From contig JAUPFM010000123.1 in assembly GCA_033026295.1 (NCBI GenBank), positions 33,857 to 97,856 of the forward strand: a stretch of DNA of 64,000 nt, given 5' to 3'. The position numbers and the translations under genes were made by a program. Positions 21,251-35,000 of this stretch are shown in pieces; the first letter of the stretch is position 1; each line of letters starts with the position of its first letter. The notes beneath the pieces were generated by a model, which saw nothing but the letters and a program-made list of their open reading frames with translations, had not been told where the DNA came from and made no database searches. Origin of the DNA: Channa striata. Lineage: Eukaryota > Chordata > Actinopteri > Anabantiformes > Channidae.

Positions 21251-24200
21251 GCCTTCTTATTTAGCCTAAATCCAATCAGGAGAGACTGAAAATAAGCTTG
21301 TGGCATGTTTCCTTAAAAGACAGTAAATGCATGTAATTCAAGCATCCTTTTATGCTCGCAATCGCCTTTTCTCAGCGAGAAAATGCTGTTTTGAAGCCAA
21401 GCTTGTATTGAACAATTTCTGCACAAAACTCAAATAAAACTGTGTCTGCCTTCTTATTTAGCCTAAATCCACTCAGGAGAGACTGAAAATAAGCTTGTGG
21501 CATGTTTCCTTAAAAGACAGTAAATGCATGTAATTCAAGCATCCTTTTATGCTCGCAATCGCTTTTCTCAGCGAGAAAATGCTGTTTTGAAGCCAAGCTT
21601 GTACTGAACAATTTCTGCACCAAACTCAAATAAAACTGTGTCTGCCTTCTTATTTAGCCTCAATCCAATCAGGAGAGACTTAAAATAAGCTTGTGGCATA
21701 TTTCCTTAAAAGACAGTAAATGCATGTAAGTCAAGCATCCTTTTATGCTCATAATCGCCTTTTCTCAGCGAGAAAATGCTGTTTTGAAGCCAAGCTTGTA
21801 CTGAACAATTTCTGCACCAAACTCAAATAAAACTGTGTCTGCCTTCTTATTTAGCCTAAATCCACTCAGCAGAACATATAAACAAGCTTGTGGGATGTTT
21901 CCTTAAAAGACAGTAAATGCATGTAATTCAAGCATCCTTTTATGCTCGCAATCGCCTTTTCTCAGCGAGAAAATGCTGTTTTGAAGCCAAGCTTGTATTT
22001 AACAATTTCTGCACAAAACTCAAATAAAACTGTGTCTGCCTTCTTATTTAGCCTAAATCCACTCAGCAGAACATATATACAAGCTTGTGGGATGTTTCCT
22101 TAAAAGACAGTAAATGCATGTAATTCAAGCATCCTTTTATGCTCGCAATCGCCTTTTCTCAGCGAGAAAATGCTGTTTTGAAGCCAAGCTTGTATTGAAC
22201 AATTTCTGCACAAAACTCAAATAAAACTGTGTCTGCCTTCTTATTTAGCCTAAATCCAATCAGGAGAGACTGAAAATAAGCTTGTGGCATGTTTCCTTAA
22301 AAGACAGTAAATGCATGTAATTCAAGCATCCTTTTATGCTCGCAATCGCCTTTTCTCAGCGAGAAAATGCTGTTTTAAGCCAAGCTTGTATTTAACAATT
22401 TCTGCACAAAACTCAAATAAAACTGTGTCTGCCTTCTTATTTAGCCTAAATCCAATCAGGAGAGACTGAAAATAAGCTTGTGGCATGTTTCCTTAAAAGA
22501 CAGTAAATGCATGTAATTCAAGCATCCTTTTATGCTCGCAATCGCTTTTTCTCAGCGAGAAAATGCTGTTTTGAAGCCAAGCTTGTACTGAACAATTTCT
22601 GCACCAAACTCAAATAAAACTGTGTCTGCCTTCTTATTTAGCCTCAATCCAATCAGGAGAGACTTAAAATAAGCTTGTGGCATATTTCCTTAAAAGACAG
22701 TAAATGCATGTAAGTCAAGCATCCTTTTATGCTCAAAATCGCCTTTTCTCAGCGAGAAAATGCTGTTTTGAAGCCAAGCTTGTACTAAACAATTTCTGCA
22801 CCAAACTCAAATAAAACTGTGTCTGCCTTCTTATTTAGCCTAAATCCACTCAGCAGAACAGATAAACAAGCTTGTGGGATGTTTCCTTAAAAGACAGTAA
22901 ATGCATGTAATTCAAGCATCCTTTTATGCTCGCAATCGCCTTTTCTCAGCGAGAAAATGCTGTTTTGAAGCCAAGCTTGTATTGAACAATTTCTGCACAA
23001 AACTCAAATAAAACTGTGTCTGCCTTCTTATTTAGCCTAAATCCAATCAGGAGAGACTGAAAATAAGCTTGTGGCATGTTTCCTTAAAAGACAGTAAATG
23101 CATGTAATTCAAGCATCCTTTTATGCTCGCAATCGCCTTTCCTCAGCGAGAAAATGCTGTTTTGAAGCCAAGCTTGTATTTAACAATTTCTGCACAAAAC
23201 TCAAATAAAACTGTGTCTGCCTTCTTATTTAGCCTAAATCCAATCAGGAGAGACTGAAAATAAGCTTGTGGCATGTTTCCTTAAAAGACAGTAAATGCAT
23301 GTAATTCAAGCATCCTTTTATGCTCGCAATCGCCTTTTCTCAGCGAGAAAATGCTGTTTTGAAGCCAAGCTTGTATTTAACAATTTCTGCACAAAACTCA
23401 AATAAAACTGTGTCTGCCTTCTTATTTAGCCTAAATCCAATCAGGAGAGACTGAAAATAAGCTTGTGGCATGTTTCCTTAAAAGACAGTAAATGCATGTA
23501 ATTCAAGCATCCTTTTATGTCTCATAATCGCTTTTTCTCAGCGAGAAAATGCTGTTTTGAAGCCAAGCTTGTACTGAACAATTTCTGCACCAAACTCAAA
23601 TAAAACTGTGTCTGCCTTCTTATTTAGCCTCAATCCAATCAGGAGAGACTTAAAATAAGCTTGTGGCATATTTCCTTAAAAGACAGTAAATGCATGTAAG
23701 TCAAGCATCCTTTTATGCTCGCATAATCGCCTTTTCTCAGCGAGAAAATGCTGTTTTGAAGCCAAGCTTGTACTAAACAATTTCTGCACCAAACTCAAAT
23801 AAAACTGTGTCTGCCTTCTTATTTAGCCTAAATCCACTCAGCAGAACAGATAAACAAGCTTGTGGGATGTTTCCTTAAAAGACAGTAAATGCATGTAATT
23901 CAAGCATCCTTTTATGCTCGCAATCGCCTTTTCTCAGCGAGAAAATGCTGTTTTGAAGCCAAGCTTGTATTGAACAATTTCTGCACAAAACTCAAATAAA
24001 ACTGTGTCTGCCTTCTTATTTAGCCTAAATCCAATCAGGAGAGACTGAAAATAAGCTTGTGGCATGTTTCCTTAAAAGACAGTAAATGCATGTAATTCAA
24101 GCATCCTTTTATGCTCGCAATCGCCTTTCCTCAGCGAGAAAATGCTGTTTTGAAGCCAAGCTTGTATTTAACAATTTCTGCACAAAACTCAAATAAAACT

Positions 24201-27200
24201 GTGTCTGCCTTCTTATTTAGCCTAAATCCACTCAGCAGAACATATATACAAGCTTGTGGGATGTTTCCTTAAAAGACAGTAAATGCATGTAATTCAAGCA
24301 TCCTTTTATGCTCATAATCGCCTTTTCTCAGCGAGAAAATGCTGTTTTGAAGCCAAGCTTGTATTGAACAATTTCTGCACAAAACTCAAATAAAACTGTG
24401 TCTGCCTTCTTTTTTAGCCTAAATCCAATCAGGAGAGACTGAAAATAAGCTTGTGGCATGTTTCCTTAAAAGACAGTAAATGCATGTAATTCAAGCATCC
24501 TTTTATGCTGCAATCGCCTTTTCTCAGCGAGAAAATGCTGTTTTGAAGCCAAGCTTGTATTTAACAATTTCTGCACAAAACTCAAATAAAACTGTGTCTG
24601 CCTTCTTATTTAGCCTCAATCCAATCAGGAGAGACTTAAAATAAGCTTGTGGCATATTTCCTTAAAAGACAGTAAATGCATGTAAGTCAAGCATCCTTTT
24701 ATGCTCGTAATCGCCTTTTCTCAGCGAGAAAATGCTGTTTTGAAGCCAAGCTTGTACTGAACAATTTCTGCACCAAACTCAAATAAAACTGTGTCTGCCT
24801 TCTTATTTAGCCTAAATCCACTCAGCAGAACATATAAACAAGCTTGTGGGATGTTTCCTTAAAAGACAGTAAATGCATGTAATTCAAGCATCCTTTTATG
24901 CTCATAATCGCCTTTTCTCAGCGAGAAAATGCTGTTTTGAAGCCAAGCTTGTATTTAACAATTTCTGCACAAAACTCAAATAAAACTGTGTCTGCCTTCT
25001 TATTTAGCCTAAATCCACTCAGCAGAACATATATACAAGCTTGTGGGATGTTTCCTTAAAAGACAGTAAATGCATGTAATTCAAGCATCCTTTTATGCTC
25101 ATAATCGCCTTTTCTCAGCGAGAAAATGCTGTTTTGAAGCCAAGCTTGTATTGAACAATTTCTGCACAAAACTCAAATAAAACTGTGTCTGCCTTCTTAT
25201 TTAGCCTAAATCCAATCAGGAGAGACTGAAAATAAGCTTGTGGCATGTTTCCTTAAAAGACAGTAAATGCATGTAATTCAAGCATCCTTTTATGCTCATA
25301 ATCGCCTTTTCTCAGCGAGAAAATGCTGTTTTGAAGCCAAGCTTGTATTTAACAATTTCTGCACAAAACTCAAATAAAACTGTGTCTGCCTTCTTATTTA
25401 GCCTAAATCCAATCAGGAGAGACTGAAAATAAGCTTGTGGCATGTTTCCTTAAAAGACAGTAAATGCATGTAATTCAAGCATCCTTTTATGCTTTAATCG
25501 CCTTTCCTCAGCGAGAAAATGCTGTTTTGAAGCCAAGCTTGTACTGAACAATTTCTGCACCAAACTCAAATAAAACTGTGTCTGCCTTCTTATTTAGCCT
25601 CAATCCAATCAGGAGAGACTTAAAATAAGCTTGTGGCATATTTCCTTAAAAGACAGTAAATGCATGTAAGTCAAGCATCCTTTTATGCTCGCAATCGCCT
25701 TTTCTCAGCGAGAAAATGCTGTTTTGAAGCCAAGCTTGTACTAAACAATTTCTGCACCAAACTCAAATAAAACTGTGTCTGCCTTCTTATTTAGCCTAAA
25801 TCCACTCAGCAGAACAGATAAACAAGCTTGTGGGATGTTTCCTTAAAAGACAGTAAATGCATGTAATTCAAGCATCCTTTTATGCTGCAATCGCCTTTTC
25901 TCAGCGAGAAAATGCTGTTTTGAAGCCAAGCTTGTATTGAACAATTTCTGCACAAAACTCAAATAAAACTGTGTCTGCCTTCTTATTTAGCCTAAATCCA
26001 ATCAGGAGAGACTGAAAATAAGCTTGTGGCATGTTTCCTTAAAAGACAGTAAATGCATGTAATTCAAGCATCCTTTTATGCTCATAATCGCCTTTCCTCA
26101 GCGAGAAAATGCTGTTTTGAAGCCAAGCTTGTATTTAACAATTTCTGCACAAAACTCAAATAAAACTGTGTCTGCCTTCTTATTTAGCCTAAATCCACTC
26201 AGCAGAACATATATACAAGCTTGTGGGATGTTTCCTTAAAAGACAGTAAATGCATGTAATTCAAGCATCCTTTTATGCTCGCAATCGCCTTTTCTCAGCG
26301 AGAAAATGCTGTTTTGAAGCCAAGCTTGTATTTAACAATTTCTGCACAAAACTCAAATAAAACTGTGTCTGCCTTCTTATTTAGCCTAAATCCACTCAGC
26401 AGAACATATATACAAGCTTGTGGGATGTTTCCTTAAAAGACAGTAAATGCATGTAATTCAAGCATCCTTTTATGCTCATAATCGCCTTTTCTCAGCGAGA
26501 AAATGCTGTTTTGAAGCCAAGCTTGTATTGAACAATTTCTGCACAAAACTCAAATAAAACTGTGTCTGCCTTCTTATTTAGCCTAAATCCAATCAGGAGA
26601 GACTGAAAATAAGCTTGTGGCATGTTTCCTTAAAAGACAGTAAATGCATGTAATTCAAGCATCCTTTTATGCTCGCAATCGCCTTTTCTCAGCGAGAAAA
26701 TGCTGTTTTGAAGCCAAGCTTGTATTGAACAATTTCTGCACAAAACTCAAATAAAACTGTGTCTGCCTTCTTATTTAGCCTAAATCCAATCAGGAGAGAC
26801 TGAAAATAAGCTTGTGGCATGTTTCCTTAAAAGACAGTAAATGCATGTAATTCAAGCATCCTTTTATGCTCGCAATCGCCTTTCCTCAGCGAGAAAATGC
26901 TGTTTTGAAGCCAAGCTTGTATTTAACAATTTCTGCACAAAACTCAAATAAAACTGTGTCTGCCTTCTTATTTAGCCTAAATCCACTCAGCAGAACATAT
27001 ATACAAGCTTGTGGGATGTTTCCTTAAAAGACAGTAAATGCATGTAATTCAAGCATCCTTTTATGCTCTTAATCGCCTTTTCTCAGCGAGAAAATGCTGT
27101 TTTGAAGCCAAGCTTGTATTGAACAATTTCTGCACAAAACTCAAATAAAACTGTGTCTGCCTTCTTTTTAGCCTAAATCCAATCAGGAGAGACTGAAAAT

Positions 27201-27490
27201 AAGCTTGTGGCATGTTTCCTTAAAAGACAGTAAATGCATGTAATTCAAGCATCCTTTTATGCTCGCAATCGCCTTTTCTCAGCGAGAAAATGCTGTTTTG
27301 AAGCCAAGCTTGTATTTAACAATTTCTGCACAAAACTCAAATAAAACTGTGTCTGCCTTCTTATTTAGCCTAAATCCACTCAGCAGAACATATATACAAG
27401 CTTGTGGGATGTTTCCTTAAAAGACAGTAAATGCATGTAATTCAAGCATCCTTTTATGCTACTTAATCGCCTTTTCTCAGCGAGAAAATG
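21251..27490 (+). repeat. Pentamer HOR domain, second block
   Basis: The CCTCAATCC marker recurs at 21659, 22643, 23629, 24615 and 25609, a nearly uniform pentamer spacing (984-994 bp). Monomer order resembles the 11.4-18 kb region. From about 25.8 kb to 27.5 kb the marker is absent and ATATATAC and CAATCAGG types alternate. Confidence 0.8.
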
Positions 27491-30400
27491 CTGTTTTGAA
27501 TCAAGCTTGTATTGAACAATTTCTGCACAAAACTCAAATAAAACTGTGTCTGCCTTCTTATTTAGCCTAAATCCAATCAGGAGAGACTGAAAATAAGCTT
27601 GTGGCATGTTTCCTTAAAAGACAGTAAATGCATGTAATTCAAGCATCCTTTCATGCTCGCAATCGCTTTTTCTCAGCGAGAAAATGCTGTTTTGAAGCCA
27701 AGCTTGTACTGAACAATTTCTGCACCAAACTCAAATAAAACTGTGTCTGCCTTCTTATTTAGCCTAAATCCAATCAGGAGAGACTTAAAATAAGCTTGTG
27801 GCATATTTCCTTAAAAGACAGTAAATGCATGTAATTCAAGCAACCTTTTATGCTACTAATCGCTTTTTCTCAGCGAGAAAATGCTGTTTTGAAGGCAAGC
27901 TTGTATTGAACAATTTCTGCACCAAACTCAAATAAAACAATGTCTGCCTTCTTATTTAGCCTAAATCCACTCAGCAGAACATATACACAAGCTTGTGGGA
28001 TGTTTCCTTAAAAGACAGAAAATGCTTGTAATTCAAGCATCCTTTTATGCTCATAATCGCCTTTTCTCAGTGAGAAAATGCTGTTTTGAAGCCAAGCTTG
28101 TATATAACAATTTCTGCACCAAACTCAAATAAAACTGTGTCTGCCTTCTTATTTAGCCTAAATCCACTCAGCAGAACATATATACAAGCTTGTGGGATGT
28201 TTCCTTAAAGACAGTAAATGCTTGTAATTCAAGCATCCTTTTATGCTCGCAATCGCCTTTTCTCAGCGAGAAAATGCTGTTTTGAAGCCAAGCTTGTATT
28301 GAACAATTTCTGCACAAAACTCAAATAAAACTGTGTCTGCCTTCTTATTTAGCCTAAATCAACTCAGCAGAACATATAAACAAGCTTGTGGGATGTTTCC
28401 TTAAAAGACAGTAAATGCATGTAATTCAAGCATCCTTTTATGCTCAATCGCCTTTTCTCAGCGAGAAACTGCTGTTTTGAAGCCAAGCTTGTATTTAACA
28501 ATTTCTGCACAAAACTCAAATAAAACTGTGTCTGCCTTCTTATTTAGCCTAAATCCACTCAGCAGAACATATATACAAGCTTGTGGGATGTTTCCTTAAA
28601 AGACAGTAAATGCATGTAATTCAAGCATCCTTTTATGCTCAATCGCCTTTTCTCAGCGAGAAAATGCTGTTTTAAAGCCAAGCTTGTATTGAACAATTTC
28701 TGCACAAAACTCAAATAAAACTGTGTCTGCCTTCTTATTTAGCCTAAATCCACTCAGGAGAGACTGAAAATAAGCTTGTGGGATGTTTCCTTAAAAGACA
28801 GTAAATGCATGTAATTCAAGCATCTTTTTATGCTCATAATCGCCTTTTCTCAGCGAGAAAATGCTGTTTTAAAGCCAAGCTTGTACTGAACAATTTCTGC
28901 ACCAAACTCAAATAAAACTGTGTCTGCCTTCTTATTTAGCCTAAATCCACTCAGCAGAACATATAAACAAGCTTGTGGGATGTTTCCTTAAAAGACAGTA
29001 AATGCATGTAATTCAAGCATCCTTTTATGCTCGTAATCGCCTTTTCTCAGCGAGAAAATGCTGTTTTGAAGCCAAGCTTGTATTGAACAATTTCTGCACA
29101 AAACTCAAATAAAACTGTGTCTGCCTTCTTATTTAGCCTAAATCCACTCAGCAGAACATATATACAAGCTTGTGGGATGTTTCCTTAAAAGAGAGTAAAT
29201 GCATGTAATTCAAGCATCCTTTTATGCTTTAATCGCCTTTTCTCAGCGAGAAAATGCTGTTTTGAAGCCAAGCCTGTATTGAACAATTTCTGCACAAAAC
29301 TCAAATAAAACAATGTCTGCCTTCTTATTTAGCCTAAATCCACTCAGCAGAACATATACACAAGCTTGTGGGATGTTTCCTTAAAAGACAGAAAATGCTT
29401 GTAATTCAAGCATCCTTTTATGCTTCTAATCGCCTTTTCTCAGTGAGAAAATGCTGTTTTGAAGCCAAGCTTGTATATAACAATTTCTGCACCAAACTCA
29501 AATAAAACTGTGTCTGCCTTCTTATTTAGCCTAAATCCACTCAGCAGAACATATATACAAGCTTGTGGGATGTTTCCTTAAAAGACAGTAAATGCTTGTA
29601 ATTCAAGCATCCTTTTATTTCATAATCGCCTTTTCTCAGCGAGAAAATGCTGTTTTGAAGCCAAGCTTGTATTGAACAATTTCTGCACAAAACTCAAATA
29701 AAACTGTGTCTGCCTTCTTATTTAGCCTAAATCAACTCAGCAGAACATATAAACAAGCTTGTGGGATGTTTCCTTAAAAGACAGTAAATGCATGTAATTC
29801 AAGCATCCTTTTATGCTCTTAATCGCCTTTTCTCAGCGAGAAACTGCTGTTTTGAAGCCAAGCTTGTATTTAACAATTTCTGCACAAAACTCAAATAAAA
29901 CTGTGTCTGCCTTCTTATTTAGCCTAAATCCACTCAGCAGAACATATATACAAGCTTGTGGGATGTTTCCTTAAAAGACAGTAAATGCATGTAATTCAAG
30001 CATCCTTTTATGCTTTTAATCGCCTTTTCTCAGCGAGAAAATGCTGTTTTGAAGCCAAGCTTGTATTGAACAATTTCTGCACAAAACTCAAATAAAACTG
30101 TGTCTGCCTTCTTATTTAGCCTAAATCCACTCAGGAGAGACTGAAAATAAGCTTGTGGGATGTTTCCTTAAAAGACAGTAAATGCATGTAATTCAAGCAT
30201 CTTTTATGCTGTAATCGCCTTTTCTCAGCGAGAAAATGCTGTTTTGAAGCCAAGCTTGTACTGAACAATTTCTGCACCAAACTCAAATAAAACTGTGTCT
30301 GCCTTCTTATTTAGCCTAAATCCACTCAGCAGAACATATAAACAAGCTTGTGGGATGTTTCCTTAAAAGACAGTAAATGCATGTAATTCAAGCATCCTTT

Positions 30401-32060
30401 TATGCTCTTTTAATCGCCTTTTCTCAGCGAGAAAATGCTGTTTTAAGCCAAGCTTGTATTGAACAATTTCTGCACAAAACTCAAATAAAACTGTGTCTGC
30501 CTTCTTATTTAGCCTAAATCCACTCAGCAGAACATATATACAAGCTTGTGGGATGTTTCCTTAAAAGAGAGTAAATGCATGTAATTCAAGCATCCTTTTA
30601 TGCTCATAATCGCCTTTTCTCAGCGAGAAAATGCTGTTTTGAAGCCAAGCCTGTATTGAACAATTTCTGCACAAAACTCAAATAAAACAATGTCTGCCTT
30701 CTTATTTAGCCTAAATCCACTCAGCAGAACATATACACAAGCTTGTGGGATGTTTCCTTAAAGACAGAAAATGCTTGTAATTCAAGCATCCTTTTATGTT
30801 TCATAATCGCCTTTTCTCAGTGAGAAAATGCTGTTTTGAAAGCCAAGCTTGTATATAACAATTTCTGCACCAAACTCAAATAAAACTGTGTCTGCCTTCT
30901 TATTTAGCCTAAATCCACTCAGCAGAACATATATACAAGCTTGTGGGATGTTTCCTTAAAAGACAGTAAATGCTTGTAATTCAAGCATCCTTTTATGCTC
31001 GCAATCGCCTTTTCTCAGCGAGAAAATGCTGTTTTGAAGCCAAGCTTGTATTGAACAATTTCTGCACAAAACTCAAATAAAACTGTGTCTGCCTTCTTAT
31101 TTAGCCTAAATCAACTCAGCAGAACATATAAACAAGCTTGTGGGATGTTTCCTTAAAAGACAGTAAATGCATGTAATTCAAGCATCCTTTTATGCTCGCA
31201 ATCGCCTTTTCTCAGCGAGAAACTGCTGTTTTGAAGCCAAGCTTGTATTTAACAATTTCTGCACAAAACTCAAATAAAACTGTGTCTGCCTTCTTATTTA
31301 GCCTAAATCCACTCAGCAGAACATATATACAAGCTTGTGGGATGTTTCCTTAAAAGACAGTAAATGCATGTAATTCAAGCATCCTTTTATGCTCATAATC
31401 GCCTTTTCTCAGCGAGAAAATGCTGTTTTGAAGCCAAGCTTGTATTGAACAATTTCTGCACAAAACTCAAATAAAACTGTGTCTGCCTTCTTATTTAGCC
31501 TAAATCCACTCAGGAGAGACTGAAAATAAGCTTGTGGGATGTTTCCTTAAAAGACAGTAAATGCATGTAATTCAAGCATCTTTTTATGCTCATAATCGCC
31601 TTTTCTCAGCGAGAAAATGCTGTTTTGAAGCCAAGCTTGTACTGAACAATTTCTGCACCAAACTCAAATAAAACTGTGTCTGCCTTCTTATTTAGCCTAA
31701 ATCCACTCAGCAGAACATATAAACAAGCTTGTGGGATGTTTCCTTAAAAGACAGTAAATGCATGTAATTCAAGCATCCTTTTATATGCTCGCAATCGCCT
31801 TTTCTCAGCGAGAAAATGCTGTTTTGAAGCCAAGCTTGTATTGAACAATTTCTGCACAAAACTCAAATAAAACTGTGTCTGCCTTCTTATTTAGCCTAAA
31901 TCCACTCAGCAGAACATATATACAAGCTTGTGGGATGTTTCCTTAAAAGAGAGTAAATGCATGTAATTCAAGCATCCTTTTATGCTCATAATCGCCTTTT
32001 CTCAGCGAGAAAATGCTGTTTTGAAGCCAAGCCTGTATTGAACAATTTCTGCACAAAACT
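27491..32060 (+). repeat. Heptamer HORs (~1,378 bp), three consecutive units
   Basis: After the cassette that starts with GAATCAAGC at about 27497, the AAGCCTGTATTG variant, which loses a HindIII site, occurs at 29271, 30648 and 32030 (1,377 and 1,382 bp apart). AAAACAATGTCTGCC follows the first two. Each heptamer repeats the same order, including TCAACTCAGCAG, GAGAAACTGCTG and AAAAGAGAGTAAATG monomers. The last unit switches back to ordinary monomers instead of the CAATG form. Confidence 0.85.
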
Positions 32061-35000
32061 CAAATAAAACTGTGTCTGCCTTCTTATTTAGCCTAAATCC
32101 AATCAGGAGAGACTGAAAATAAGCTTGTGGCATGTTTCCTTAAAAGACAGTAAATGCATGTAATTCAAGCATCCTTTTATGCTCGCAATCGCTTTTTCTC
32201 AGCGAGAAAATGCTGTTTTGAAGCCAAGCTTGTACTGAACAATTTCTGCACCAAACTCAAATAAAACTGTGTCTGCCTTCTTATTTAGCCTAAATCCACT
32301 CAGCAGAACATATATACAAGCTTGTGGGATGTTTCCTTAAAAGACAGTAAATGCATGTAATTCAAGCATCCTTTTATGCTCGCAATCGCCTTTTCTCAGC
32401 GAGAAAATGCTGTTTTGAAGCCAAGCTTGTATTGAACAATTTCTGCACAAAACTCAAATAAAACTGTGTCTGCCTTCTTTTTAGCCTAAATCCAATCAGG
32501 AGAGACTGAAAATAAGCTTGTGGCATGTTTCCTTAAAAGACAGTAAATGCATGTAATTCAAGCATCCTTTTATGCTCATAATCGCTTTTTCTCAGCGAGA
32601 AAATGCTGTTTTGAAGCCAAGCTTGTACTGAACAATTTCTGCACCAAACTCAAATAAAACTGTGTCTGCCTTCTTATTTAGCCTCAATCCAATCAGGAGA
32701 GACTTAAAATAAGCTTGTGGCATATTTCCTTAAAAGACAGTAAATGCATGTAATTCAAGCATCCTTTTATGCTCATAATCGCCTTTTCTCAGCGAGAAAA
32801 TGCTGTTTTGAAGCCAAGCTTGTACTGAACAATTTCTGCACCAAACTCAAATAAAACTGTGTCTGCCTTCTTATTTAGCCTAAATCCACTCAGCAGAACA
32901 TATAAACAAGCTTGTGGGATGTTTCCTTAAAAGACAGTAAATGCATGTAATTCAAGCATCCTTTTATGCTCGTAATCGCCTTTTCTCAGCGAGAAAATGC
33001 TGTTTTGAAGCCAAGCTTGTATTTAACAATTTCTGCACAAAACTCAAATAAAACTGTGTCTGCCTTCTTATTTAGCCTAAATCCACTCAGCAGAACATAT
33101 ATACAAGCTTGTGGGATGTTTCCTTAAAAGACAGTAAATGCATGTAATTCAAGCATCCTTTTATGTTTTAATCGCCTTTTCTCAGCGAGAAAATGCTGTT
33201 TTGAAGCCAAGCTTGTATTGAACAATTTCTGCACAAAACTCAAATAAAACTGTGTCTGCCTTCTTATTTAGCCTAAATCCAATCAGGAGAGACTGAAAAT
33301 AAGCTTGTGGCATGTTTCCTTAAAAGACAGTAAATGCATGTAATTCAAGCATCCTTTCATGCTCGCAATCGCTTTTTCTCAGCGAGAAAATGCTGTTTTG
33401 AAGCCAAGCTTGTACTGAACAATTTCTGCACCAAACTCAAATAAAACTGTGTCTGCCTTCTTATTTAGCCTCAATCCAATCAGGAGAGACTTAAAATAAG
33501 CTTGTGGCATATTTCCTTAAAAGACAGTAAATGCATGTAATTCAAGCAACCTTTTATGCTCGCAATCGCTTTTTCTCAGCGAGAAAATGCTGTTTTGAAG
33601 GCAAGCTTGTATTGAACAATTTCTGCACCAAACTCAAATAAAACAATGTCTGCCTTCTTATTTAGCCTAAATCCACTCAGCAGAACAGATAAACAAGCTT
33701 GTGGGATGTTTCCTTAAAAGACAGTAAATGCATGTAATTCAAGCATCCTTTTATGCTCGCAATCGCCTTTTCTCAGCGAGAAAATGCTGTTTTGAAGCCA
33801 AGCTTGTATTGAACAATTTCTGCACAAAACTCAAATAAAACTGTGTCTGCCTTCTTATTTAGCCTAAATCCAATCAGGAGAGACTGAAAATAAGCTTGTG
33901 GCATGTTTCCTTAAAAGACAGTAAATGTATGTAATTCAAGCATCCTTTTATGCTCGCAATCGCCTTTCCTCAGCGAGAAAATGCTGTTTTGAAGCCAAGC
34001 TTGTATTTAACAATTTCTGCACAAAACTCAAATAAAACTGTGTCTGCCTTCTTATTTAGCCTAAATCCACTCAGCAGAACATATATACAAGCTTGTGGGA
34101 TGTTTCCTTAAAAGACAGTAAATGCATGTAATTCAAGCATCCTTTTATGCTCATAATCGCCTTTTCTCAGCGAGAAAATGCTGTTTTGAAGCCAAGCTTG
34201 TATTTAACAATTTCTGCACAAAACTCAAATAAAACTGTGTCTGCCTTCTTATTTAGCCTAAATCCACTCAGCAGAACATATATACAAGCTTGTGGGATGT
34301 TTCCTTAAAAGACAGTAAATGCATGTAATTCAAGCATCCTTTTATGCTCGCAATCGCCTTTTCTCAGCGAGAAAATGCTGTTTTGAAGCCAAGCTTGTAT
34401 TTAACAATTTCTGCACAAAACTCAAATAAAACTGTGTCTGCCTTCTTATTTAGCCTAAATCCACTCAGCAGAACATATATACAAGCTTGTGGGATGTTTC
34501 CTTAAAAGACAGTAAATACATGTAATTCAAGCATCCTTTTATGCTCATAATCGCCTTTTCTCAGCGAGAAAATGCTGTTTTGAATCAAGCTTGTATTGAA
34601 CAATTTCTGCACAAAACTCAAATAAAACTGTGTCTGCCTTCTTATTTAGCCTAAAACCAATCAGGAGAGACTGAAAATAAGCTTGTGGCATGTTTCCTTA
34701 AAAGACAGTAAATGCATGTAATTCAAGCATCCTTTCATGCTCATAATCGCTTTTTCTCAGCGAGAAAATGCTGTTTTGAAGCCAAGCTTGTACTGAACAA
34801 TTTCTGCACCAAACTCAAATAAAACTGTGTCTGCCTTCTTATTTAGCCTAAATCCAATCAGGAGAGACTTAAAATAAGCTTGTGGCATATTTCCTTAAAA
34901 GACAGTAAATGCATGTAATTCAAGCAACCTTTTATGCTCATAATCGCTTTTTCTCAGCGAGAAAATGCTGTTTTGAAGGCAAGCTTGTATTGAACAATTT

